This document shows, in pieces, positions 57,366 to 64,000 of a stretch of 64,000 nt of DNA. Below the pieces are notes generated by a model. The model ran no database searches, was not told the origin of the DNA, and saw only the letters and a list, made by a program, of their open reading frames with translations. Source of the DNA: Microbacterium sp. LWO12-1.2 (GTDB lineage: Bacteria; Actinomycetota; Actinomycetes; Actinomycetales; Microbacteriaceae); assembly GCF_040675875.1 (NCBI RefSeq), contig NZ_JBEGII010000001.1, forward strand, positions 1 through 64,000, read 5' to 3'. Position 1 is the first letter of the stretch. Each line of letters opens with the position of its first letter. Both the position numbers and the translations under genes were made by a program.

Positions 57366-59918
57366 TTACAGCCAGGAGAACTCCGCCAGTTCCGCGCGCC
57401 CGGAGACCCGGAGCTTGCGGAAGGTCTTGAGCAGGTGACTCTCCACCGTCCGCGTGCTGATCCCCAGATGCTCGGCGATCTCCTGATTCGACTGCCCATG
57501 GGCGGCGAGACGCGCGACCTCGCGCTCTCGGTTCGACAGATCTGCGGGAGTGCGGGAACGCCCGACGACCGGCACCGTATCGAGGGGGTCGCGGCGTGCG
57601 CGCAGCCCGACGAGGGCCGCCGTGAGGCGATCGGCGGATGCGTCCTCTCCACGCCTCAGCGCGATGTCGCGTCCCTGCTCGTAGGCCAGCACCGCGTGGT
57701 CGAGACGCTCCTGTGCCGCGAACCACGCCCCCAGGCGCTCCAGTTCTCGATGGTCCTCGTGCACGATGGCGGCGTGCATGTCGAGCATCGGCGCGACGAG
57801 GGTGCCTTCGAGCGTGCTCATAGCGGCATCCGTCTCGCCAGCCTCACGAGGGTGCGCGCCGAAGCCCGCGGTCAGCACACGCAGCATGCCTGCGGCGAGC
57901 AGATAGCCGCGTGCCTCCAGGGCGGTCATCTGCGCACGGATCTCCTGCTCGGCGCCGACCGTGTCGCCGTCCAGAAGACGGAAGGTGATGTCGGGGAGCG
58001 CGGCCACCATCCCCGGCCACGGACCGATCGCGACGCCGGTGGCCGCAGCCTGCGCGGCGAGCGACGTCGCCGAACTGAGCCGCCCTGCCCTGGCGGCGAG
58101 CATCGCTGCCAGGGCCAATGCGCCCATCTGGCTCCCCTCCTGCCCCAAGCCCGGCTCGCCGAGCGCGAGGAACCGCCCGAGGTGGATCTCTGCGGTGCGG
58201 AATCGTCCGAGACTGATCCCGGACACGGCTGCCAGATAGGTGTGCCCACGCAGATTCTCGAGGTCGAGCTCGACGCGGCTCTGCTCGATGTGGGTCACCG
58301 CCCAGTCGTGCGCCTCGGCGACGTCGCCTCGACCGAGCAGAGCCCAGCCCCGCAGCAGAGCGAGCACGCGCCCGATCTTCGTGGAGGTGTCATCCGCGTG
58401 CCGGAGAAGATCGTGCGCCGATTCGGCGCGACCGCGCAGGATGAGCGCCGTGGAATGCACCGAGGCGATCGAGTCGGCCGTCGTGGCATCCCGACCGGTG
58501 AGCGTTGCGAGCCGGTCGATCAGCGCCGGCGTCACCCCGGTGCTGATGATCCGCAAGTGGGTCGCCCAGACCTCGAGCATCGTCTCGTATCGGGGCTGAT
58601 CAGCTGCCGCTGCCGTCAGGATGGCGAGCGCTGAGGCGGTCTCACCGGCGGCGAGCGCGTGCCACCGCGCTTGGAGGATGCGGAACATGGCGCGCGCTCC
58701 GCCGTCGCCGACGACGGTGGGAGTGCGGTCGAACACCTGCAGTGCTACTTCGGGGTCGTGCTTCCCGTCGAACAGGGTGAACAGGTAGTTGGTCGCCGTG
58801 TCGACGCCGGGGTCTCGCTCCCAGGCGCGCCGCCGGGCCGAGAGCTGGGCGGCGTGGCGGTCCCTGATGAGTCGGACCAGCGCCATCTCGGCGGCATCCG
58901 GTTCGAGCGAGGCGTCTGCCGCGCTCCCGGGGAGGAGATCGGTGCGCGAGGCCGGTCCGCCGGCGCGACGGAACTGATCCTGGATCGTCCGCAGGATGCG
59001 ACTGCGGCGCACGGAGTTGGGACGGTTCTGGAAGTAGTCGGAGATGAGGGGTGGTGTCACCGTGACCGAGAGACGGCCGAATGGCTCGATGCTCAGCAGC
59101 AGGCTCGCGGCCTCGAGCGATTCGATGAGGTGGCGGCCGACGAGCTCTTCCGCTGTGTCGATGTCGAGCACGCCGGCGAGCGCCAGGATCTCGATGGCTT
59201 CGAGCTCATCCGCATCCGCATGCGCCAGGAGATGTTCGACCGCCCCGGACATCGAATCGTGCCAGAGCTCGCCGGTCATCGTCCACGTGCCGTCGACGGA
59301 AGCGATGTGGCCGAACGTGCGGGCGGCGGTGATCATCGCCACCGCGAGGCTGGGGATGCCAGCCGAACGGGTGTACACGCGTCCCACCAGGCCGGTGTCG
59401 ACCGCGCCGCCGAGCTGCTCGTGCACGAGATCCGAGACCGCCTCGAATGTCAGCGGCCGCAGACGCAGCTCGGCCGCCTGGCTCACGATCGCATGCAGTC
59501 TCTTGGTCCCGCCCTCGCGGGGTGCGGCCGAGGTCGTGACGATCGTGGCCCCCGTGCGCGCGTGCACGGCGGCGATCACGCCCCACGACTCCTCGTCGAC
59601 GAACGGGGCGTCATCGACCAGCAGCACGGACCGTCGGCCGGCAGCGCGCTCGGCCATCGCGGTGACCATCAGTCTGGCGCCTGGCATCGACGATCCAGTC
59701 GGCACTTCACCCGCGAGATCGAGTGCTTCGAAAGGGCGGGCGCGGAGCGATTCGACGCCGACGATCTGCGTGGTCGGGTAGCCGCGTTGCTCCAGGGTCG
59801 CGGCGATCTCGCGCAACAGCATCGATCGTCCGCTTCCGTCCGGCCCGACGATGCTGACGCAGGAGCCCGCGGTGATGAGTCTCAGCGCCGTGGTGAGATC
59901 GTCAGTGCGGACGAACAT
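57366..59918 (-). CDS. Large ATP-binding LuxR family regulator (LAL-like)
   Basis: An 850-residue regulator from ATG 59918; the frame runs 32 codons further upstream without homology. Walker A GPDGSGRS is at residues 25-32 and Walker B RRSVLLVDDAPF near residue 100, giving an AAA-type ATPase domain. A long helical, TPR-like middle follows. The C-terminal LuxR helix-turn-helix has LSNREREVARLAAHGQSNQE and IAEHLGISTRTVESHLLKTF. Large regulators of this plan respond to small ligands. The adjacent surface-protein gene in the same direction may be a target. Confidence 0.88.
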   Translation of the reverse strand: MFVRTDDLTTALRLITAGSCVSIVGPDGSGRSMLLREIAATLEQRGYPTTQIVGVESLRARPFEALDLAGEVPTGSSMPGARLMVTAMAERAAGRRSVLLVDDAPFVDEESWGVIAAVHARTGATIVTTSAAPREGGTKRLHAIVSQAAELRLRPLTFEAVSDLVHEQLGGAVDTGLVGRVYTRSAGIPSLAVAMITAARTFGHIASVDGTWTMTGELWHDSMSGAVEHLLAHADADELEAIEILALAGVLDIDTAEELVGRHLIESLEAASLLLSIEPFGRLSVTVTPPLISDYFQNRPNSVRRSRILRTIQDQFRRAGGPASRTDLLPGSAADASLEPDAAEMALVRLIRDRHAAQLSARRRAWERDPGVDTATNYLFTLFDGKHDPEVALQVFDRTPTVVGDGGARAMFRILQARWHALAAGETASALAILTAAAADQPRYETMLEVWATHLRIISTGVTPALIDRLATLTGRDATTADSIASVHSTALILRGRAESAHDLLRHADDTSTKIGRVLALLRGWALLGRGDVAEAHDWAVTHIEQSRVELDLENLRGHTYLAAVSGISLGRFRTAEIHLGRFLALGEPGLGQEGSQMGALALAAMLAARAGRLSSATSLAAQAAATGVAIGPWPGMVAALPDITFRLLDGDTVGAEQEIRAQMTALEARGYLLAAGMLRVLTAGFGAHPREAGETDAAMSTLEGTLVAPMLDMHAAIVHEDHRELERLGAWFAAQERLDHAVLAYEQGRDIALRRGEDASADRLTAALVGLRARRDPLDTVPVVGRSRTPADLSNREREVARLAAHGQSNQEIAEHLGISTRTVESHLLKTFRKLRVSGRAELAEFSWL

Positions 59919-60046
59919 CGCTGTTCCGTCCGATCCCGATGTGCGGCAGGCGAAGTGCGGATCGTGACATGGGAGGCGCCTCCTCGTTCGGACGCCAGTG
60001 TAATGACCGCGCACCCGGCCGCGCAGTATGTTGGTTGCCCGCTGGG

Positions 60047-60085
60047 TGCGAGGTGGGCGATGGCATCGTCACCGCCCACCTCGCA
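60047..60085 (-). terminator. Terminator after rtcB
   Basis: TGCGAGGTGGGCG and CGCCCACCTCGCA form a perfect 13-bp stem with a 13-base loop, directly after the rtcB stop on the minus strand. Confidence 0.85.
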
Positions 60086-60088
60086 TGC

Positions 60089-61258
60089 TCAGTCGCCCTT
60101 CACGTTGACCAGCTGGCGCAGCGTGTGCCGGATGGTCACCAGGCTCGCGGCATCCGCCATCACCTGGTCGATCGGCTTGTAGGCCTGCGGGATCTCGTCG
60201 ATGAACGCGTCCGTGTCACGGAACTCGATTCCGGTCATCGCCTCCCGCAGCTGCTCATGCGTGAACGTCTTCCGCGCGGACGACCGGGAGTACTCGCGTC
60301 CAGCACCGTGCGGCGAGGAGTTCAGCGACTGCGGGTCGCCGAGGCCCTCCACGACGTACGACGCGGTGCCCATCGACCCGGGGATGAGCCCCGGCCGACC
60401 GGCGTCCGCCTGGATCGCTCCCTTGCGCGACACCCACACCTGCGTGCCGAAGTGCTTCTCCGACTCGGTGAAGTTGTGGTGGCAGTTGATGCGCTCCTTC
60501 TCGTCGACCGCCGTGCCGAGGAACTCCGACACCTGACGGATGACCCGGTCCATCATCTCCTCGCGGTTGAGCAACGCGAAGTGCTGAGCCCACCGCAGCT
60601 CTCTGATGTACCGGGTGAACTCCGGGGTGCCCTCGACCAGGTACGCCAGGTCGGGGTCGGGGAGGTCGATCCACCACTGTCTGCACAGCTTCTGTGCGAC
60701 ACCGATGTGGTGTCCCGCGATCTTGTTGCCGACGCCGCGCGAACCCGAGTGCAGGAACAGCCACACCCGGTCGAGCTCGTCGACCGAAACCTCGATGAAG
60801 TGGTTGCCGGAGCCGAGCGTCCCCAGCTGCAGGCGCCAGTTCCCCGCGTACTTCTCGGGGTCGAACTCGTGCCTCGCGGCCAGGTCCTCGAGCTCGGCGA
60901 CGCGCGGCTCCGCGGTCGCGACGATCTTCTTGTTGTACCGGCCGGCCGACAGCGGGATGGCGCGCTCGATCTGCTCCCGGAGTTCCGCGAGGTCGCGCCC
61001 GTCGAGGTCGCTCCTCGTGAACTGCGTGCGGACCGCGATCATGCCGCAGCCGATGTCGACGCCGACGGCCGCGGGGATGATCGCGCCGAGCGTCGGGATG
61101 ACCGAGCCGACCGTCGCCCCCTTGCCGAGGTGTGCATCCGGCATCAGCGCCAGGTGCGGGTGGATGAACGGCATGCGGGCCGTGGTGTGCGCCTGATCGA
61201 GTGTCTTCTCGTCGATCAGCGACGCCCACGACAGCAGCCGTGCGGAGAGCCTCTCCAT
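60089..61258 (-). CDS. rtcB: RNA 3'-phosphate/5'-hydroxyl ligase RtcB
   Basis: A 389-residue RNA ligase of the RtcB family. VGVDIGCGMIAVRTQF carries the metal-ligand aspartate and cysteine. HHNFTESEKHFG, PGSMGTASYVVEG and the SPHGAGREYSRS block hold the manganese ligands and the histidine that is guanylylated. It joins 2',3'-cyclic phosphate or 3'-phosphate ends to 5'-OH ends in RNA repair. AAGGAAGGA precedes the ATG. A short peptide frame and an attenuator-like hairpin lie in its leader. Confidence 0.95.
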   Translation of the reverse strand: MERLSARLLSWASLIDEKTLDQAHTTARMPFIHPHLALMPDAHLGKGATVGSVIPTLGAIIPAAVGVDIGCGMIAVRTQFTRSDLDGRDLAELREQIERAIPLSAGRYNKKIVATAEPRVAELEDLAARHEFDPEKYAGNWRLQLGTLGSGNHFIEVSVDELDRVWLFLHSGSRGVGNKIAGHHIGVAQKLCRQWWIDLPDPDLAYLVEGTPEFTRYIRELRWAQHFALLNREEMMDRVIRQVSEFLGTAVDEKERINCHHNFTESEKHFGTQVWVSRKGAIQADAGRPGLIPGSMGTASYVVEGLGDPQSLNSSPHGAGREYSRSSARKTFTHEQLREAMTGIEFRDTDAFIDEIPQAYKPIDQVMADAASLVTIRHTLRQLVNVKGD

Positions 61259-61302
61259 GATTCCTTCCTTGGGTGGTGTTCAGCCACAGGTCGGGATCCT
61301 CA

Positions 61303-61335
61303 TGAGAAAAGCCCCGGACCTGACGGTACGGGGCT
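61303..61335 (-). terminator. Attenuator-like hairpin in the rtcB leader
   Basis: On the minus strand AGCCCCG and CGGGGCT pair around a 12-base loop and are followed by TTTTCTC. That is a standard intrinsic terminator shape, placed between the leader peptide stop and the rtcB start. Confidence 0.7.
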
Positions 61336-61353
61336 GCGCGAAAGCGGATGCTG

Positions 61354-61452
61354 TCACACGGCACGTGCCGGAGGGTACGACTCGAAACGGTCATTGCGCT
61401 TCTGCTGAAGCGGCAATGCCGTTGCGTGGGGAAGATTCCGCAGGGCGGTCAT
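61354..61452 (-). CDS. 32-residue leader peptide upstream of rtcB
   Basis: ATG 61452 follows GAGGAG at a proper distance. The peptide reads MTALRNLPHATALPLQQKRN followed by DRFESYPPARAV and a stop. The YPPAR ending contains a Pro-Pro pair of the sort that slows ribosomes. The frame ends 18 bases before the attenuator-like stem. The set of promoter, leader peptide, hairpin and T-run is the arrangement of translation-controlled attenuation. I do not know this peptide from a named family. Confidence 0.6.
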   Translation of the reverse strand: MTALRNLPHATALPLQQKRNDRFESYPPARAV

Positions 61453-61499
61453 CCGTCGTCTCCTCGGCTGGGCGCTGCGCCGGTCGGCACAGCTTTTCG

Positions 61500-61529
61500 A
61501 GACTAGGGCGCGACACGCCCGGGCGTCAA
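61500..61529 (-). promoter_or_regulatory. Promoter of the rtcB leader
   Basis: On the minus strand TTGACG (-35) and TAGTCT (-10) are 18 bases apart, about 48 bases before the leader peptide start. It is the clearest vegetative-type promoter seen in the window. Confidence 0.55.
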
Positions 61530-61930
61530 GCCGGATCGCGCGGCGGGTTGTACATGAACTCGATGCGGATGCCGTCGTCATCCTCGACGAATGAGGCGTA
61601 GTACCGGTCGCTGTAGCGGGGGTACTCCTTCGGATCGCGCACGGCGGTCCACCCGGCATCCAGAGCGATCGCATGCAGGCGATCGACCTCGTCGCGGGAG
61701 TCCACGGCCCACGCCAGATGCTGCCAGCCGACTCGGCCGTGCCGATGCGGGGTGGAGTCCTCGTCCCATGTGTAGAGGATCATCTCGGTCTCATCGCCGT
61801 TGTGCCACGAGATCGAGTGGTCGTTCTCGCCGCCGCTCTGATAGCCGAGCGCGGTGAGGATCGGGTCGAACTGCGCACGCCCGCGCTCGAGGTCGGCGAC
61901 GGTGATGCCCAGGTGATCGAGAAGAGCCAT
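61526..61930 (-). CDS. VOC family glyoxalase-like protein
   Basis: A 134-residue single-module VOC protein. LLDHLGITVADLERGRAQFD, WQHLAWAVDSRDEVDRLHA and IRIEFMYNPP carry the usual His and Glu metal-ligand positions. Substrate unknown. It stands alone between the rtcB leader and the siderophore reductase. Confidence 0.9.
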   Translation of the reverse strand: MALLDHLGITVADLERGRAQFDPILTALGYQSGGENDHSISWHNGDETEMILYTWDEDSTPHRHGRVGWQHLAWAVDSRDEVDRLHAIALDAGWTAVRDPKEYPRYSDRYYASFVEDDDGIRIEFMYNPPRDPA

Positions 61931-61999
61931 GCTCCCAGTCTCCCGGCCGACGTGCGGGGGAGCGGGATTGCGGGCGCGCGTGCGGTGGATCCGGCCTGC

Positions 62000-62767
62000 T
62001 CAGTGCGGGGCGTGGTACTCGGACTCGCCGCGCTTCCAGTAGCCCTTGATCACGGCCTTCGCGGGGTCGATCGCCCATCGTGCGAGCAGAGCGCGCCCCG
62101 GCTTGACGATCCCCTGCTCGGCGGCGATGAACACGAACGGATCGTCGCCCACCATGTCTCCGGGCGCGAGGGATTCGAGGAAGGAGACGAGTGCGGAGCC
62201 GGCGGGCGCCTCGCCCCGGTGCAGCCACTCGACCGTGACAGGGGCATCGATGTCGATCTCCCGCCCGGCCGAGACGGTCTCGATGACGATCCGCGCCGGG
62301 TCGTCGGGTGCGATGAGGGCGGCGAAGCGGCGGATCGCGGGGATCGCGGTCTCGTCGCCGACCAGAAGCCAGGAACCGGGAGCACCGGTGAGCACCGCGG
62401 AGCCTCGTGGCCCGCCGACGCCGATGGAGGAGCCGAGGGGAGCGGTCGCCGCCCAGGGCGCCGCGACGCCCTGGTCGCCGTGCACCGCGAACTCCACGTC
62501 GAGCCAGTCGTCGCCCCAGGCGAGAGGGGTGTACTCCCGGCTCGGAGCGGACCGCAGCTCCTCGATCGAGTCCACCGGTCCCGATGGGAAGAACAGGCGC
62601 ATGTGGTCGTCGGCGCCGGGAGAATCGAACCCGGCGAGATCCTCGCCGCTGAGGCGCACGCGGACGAAGTCGGGAGCGAGCCACTCGCGCGCGGTCAGGG
62701 TGACGGTGCGGAAGCGCAGCTCCAGGCCGCGGCGCTCGATCGTGAAATCGGATTTCGTCTCGCTCAT
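62000..62767 (-). CDS. Siderophore-interacting protein (ferric-siderophore reductase)
   Basis: A 255-residue flavoprotein of the SIP/ViuB family. The FAD-binding stretch is SREYTPLAWGDDWLDVEFAVHG and the C-terminal NAD(P)-binding region includes SWLLVGDETAIPAIRRFAAL. The ending AVIKGYWKRGESEYH is typical. It reduces Fe(III)-siderophore in the cytosol to free the iron. It is divergent from a siderophore-binding lipoprotein gene, with two iron boxes between. Confidence 0.92.
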   Translation of the reverse strand: MSETKSDFTIERRGLELRFRTVTLTAREWLAPDFVRVRLSGEDLAGFDSPGADDHMRLFFPSGPVDSIEELRSAPSREYTPLAWGDDWLDVEFAVHGDQGVAAPWAATAPLGSSIGVGGPRGSAVLTGAPGSWLLVGDETAIPAIRRFAALIAPDDPARIVIETVSAGREIDIDAPVTVEWLHRGEAPAGSALVSFLESLAPGDMVGDDPFVFIAAEQGIVKPGRALLARWAIDPAKAVIKGYWKRGESEYHAPH

Positions 62768-62770
62768 GGA

Positions 62771-62786
62771 TTAAGGCTAACCTAAT
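62771..62786. promoter_or_regulatory. DtxR/IdeR box 1
   Basis: TTAAGGCTAACCTAAT matches the iron-box consensus (TTAGGTTAGSCTAACCTAA) closely and lies four bases before the siderophore reductase start codon. Confidence 0.8.
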
Positions 62787-62790
62787 TCTG

Positions 62791-62811
62791 GTGAGGGTAG
62801 GCAACCCTAAC
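62791..62811. promoter_or_regulatory. DtxR/IdeR box 2
   Basis: Reverse reading GTTAGGGTTGCCTACCCTCAC fits the same consensus. Two boxes in the divergent spacer indicate iron repression in both directions. Confidence 0.75.
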
Positions 62812-62867
62812 TCACTCACGGCGTCCCCTGTGCGACGCATCGATCCCCGCAGAACAGGAGTCTCTCC

Positions 62868-63863
62868 ATGTCCATGCCCAGAACTCTCAGCGCCACAGGC
62901 GTCGGCCTCGTCGGCCTTCTCGCCCTCTCCGGCTGCGCCACCGGCGGCACCGCCGAACCGGAGCAGTCGCAAGCCGCAGCGGCATCCGTCACCATCGAGG
63001 ACAACACCGGTGAGCACGAGATCGCGACGCCGCCGGCATCCGTCGTGGCCCTCGACAACCGCACGTTCCAGACCCTCTCGGACTGGGGTGTGGAGCTGTC
63101 GGCCGGGGCGGTCGCCCTGATGCCCGACACCGTGTCGTATGTGAAGGACGACGCGATCGTGGATGTCGGTCTGCACAGCGAGCCGGACCTGGAGGCCATC
63201 GTCGCCGTCGAGCCCGACCTGATCATCAGCGGCCAGCGCTTCACTCAGCACAACACGGCGATCGCCGACCTCGTGCCCGACGCGACGATCATCGATCTCG
63301 AACCGCGCGAGGGCGAGCCCTTCGACGAGGAGCTCACCCGTCAGGTCACCGTGCTCGGAGAGATCTTCGGCAAGCAGGACGAGGCGAAGAAGCTGGTCGA
63401 CGACTTCCACGCTGCCGTCGAGCGCGCGAAAGCCGCCTACGACGACGCCGACACCGTGATGGCGGTGAACACCTCGGGCGGAGCCATCGGCTACCTGGCG
63501 CCGACCGTGGGGCGTTCGCTCGGACCGGTCTACGACATCCTCGGACTCACGCCCGCCCTCGAAGTCGCTGACGCGACCGACGACCACCAGGGCGATGACA
63601 TCTCGGTCGAGGCGATCGCCGCCTCGAACCCCGACTGGATCCTGGTGCTCGACCGCGACGCCGTGTTCGCCGACGAGACCCCCGACTACGTGCAGGCCGC
63701 GGAGATCCTCGAGAACTCCGAGGCGCTCGCCGGCGTCACGGCGGTCAAGGACGAGCAGATCGTCTACATGCCCACCGACACGTACCTGAACGAAGGCATC
63801 CAGACCTACACGACCTTCTTCAACGACCTCGCCGACGCACTCGAGAAGAGCGCGGGCAACTGA
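62868..63863 (+). CDS. Iron-siderophore ABC transporter substrate-binding lipoprotein
   Basis: A 331-residue FecB/FepB-like protein with lipobox LLALSGC (Cys23). The periplasmic-binding fold for ferric siderophores shows VVALDNRTFQTLSDWGVE, EPDLEAIVAVEPDLIISGQR and WILVLDRDAVF. It would deliver the ferric siderophore to the permease whose start is at the right edge. Expression should be iron-repressed through the boxes upstream. Confidence 0.94.
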   Translation: MSMPRTLSATGVGLVGLLALSGCATGGTAEPEQSQAAAASVTIEDNTGEHEIATPPASVVALDNRTFQTLSDWGVELSAGAVALMPDTVSYVKDDAIVDVGLHSEPDLEAIVAVEPDLIISGQRFTQHNTAIADLVPDATIIDLEPREGEPFDEELTRQVTVLGEIFGKQDEAKKLVDDFHAAVERAKAAYDDADTVMAVNTSGGAIGYLAPTVGRSLGPVYDILGLTPALEVADATDDHQGDDISVEAIAASNPDWILVLDRDAVFADETPDYVQAAEILENSEALAGVTAVKDEQIVYMPTDTYLNEGIQTYTTFFNDLADALEKSAGN

Positions 63864-63869
63864 GGACCC

Positions 63870-63904
63870 GCGGCGGCACCCGACGCACGCGCGGGTGCCG
63901 CCGC
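63870..63904 (+). terminator. Hairpin between binding protein and permease
   Basis: GCGGCGGCACCCG and CGGGTGCCGCCGC form a perfect 13-bp stem with a 9-base loop and no T-run. Such stems commonly lower permease expression relative to the binding protein or protect its mRNA. Confidence 0.75.
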
Positions 63905-63913
63905 ACCGTCATC

Positions 63914-64000
63914 ATGAAATCCACTGCTGTCACCACGCCCCCGCGATACGCGGGGCGCCTTTTCGACGTGAAGCTGCTCATCGGCGTGCTCGTCGTCGCT
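63914..64000 (+). CDS. Siderophore ABC transporter permease, partial
   Basis: The first 29 codons from ATG 63914, cut by the window end. The sequence begins MKSTAVTTPPRYAGRLFDVK and enters a first hydrophobic helix (LLIGVLVVA). Position after the substrate-binding gene and the N-terminal form suggest a FecCD-type permease. Confidence 0.7.
   Translation, partial: MKSTAVTTPPRYAGRLFDVKLLIGVLVVA

Noticed and set aside
61791..63587. 598-codon minus-strand frame
   Set aside because: Overlaps siderophore reductase and binding-protein genes, both of which have clear families and signals.
1..64000. tRNA, rRNA, CRISPR arrays, transposases, integrases
   Set aside because: Looked for by eye and not found; a short tRNA could escape visual search, so tRNAscan-SE would be needed to be certain.

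Overview
The window is chromosomal DNA from a high-GC Gram-positive actinobacterium, most likely Microbacteriaceae (Microbacterium-like). The evidence is the GC-rich coding sequence, the many GTG starts and ATGA overlaps, a Kdp system with small leader genes, an Acr3-type arsenic operon with an ArsR-ArsC fusion, an LAxTG sortase motif, and DtxR/IdeR boxes at an iron locus. This placement comes from gene content; no rRNA or tRNA gene lies in the window. No CRISPR array, prophage or insertion sequence was seen.

Layout. 0-2.5 kb: a membrane protein faces a three-gene minus-strand operon of unknown function. Two of its members look like diaminopimelate decarboxylases that have lost the catalytic barrel. 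2.7-10.5 kb: a complete kdpFABCDE potassium system. 10.5-13.3 kb: a glyoxalase/dioxygenase-family gene with a divergent MarR regulator, and a sigma/anti-sigma-like pair. 13.4-22.8 kb: NhaA, an arsR/arsO pair, an ABC exporter with TetR, and an ars operon trxB-acr3-arsRC-arsC. 22.8-25 kb: a CoA-disulfide reductase with rhodanese domain and a small zinc-ribbon protein, divergent from a CstR-like sensor across two perfect CsoR-family operators.

25-34.6 kb is a compact island resembling the mycobacterial DosR dormancy regulon: a P-type ATPase, three universal stress proteins, a PPOX-fold protein, two DosR-like regulators, one DosS-like GAF kinase, a flavodoxin and an alcohol dehydrogenase. A recurring 14-bp near-palindrome, similar to the core of the DosR box, sits before most transcription units, in three cases 35-36 bp from the start codon. 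A similar site lies before the decarboxylase-like operon at 2.4 kb.

34.7-44.4 kb: TerC with a probable yybP-ykoY leader, a CNNM/CBS protein, a copper-handling operon (membrane protein, CopC, PCuAC, DyP peroxidase, SDR), a CmtR-like repressor with a CDF transporter, and an alpha/beta hydrolase. 44.4-54.8 kb: a duplicated 92-bp intergenic repeat, a small exporter with a divergent two-component system, MGMT, threonine synthase, small redox/VOC/DUF1801 genes, a FUSC-like protein, an M20 peptidase and an MFS transporter. 54.9-64 kb: an LAxTG-anchored surface protein, a large LuxR-type ATPase regulator, RtcB with a leader peptide and attenuator-like hairpin, a VOC protein, and an IdeR-controlled siderophore locus running off the right edge.
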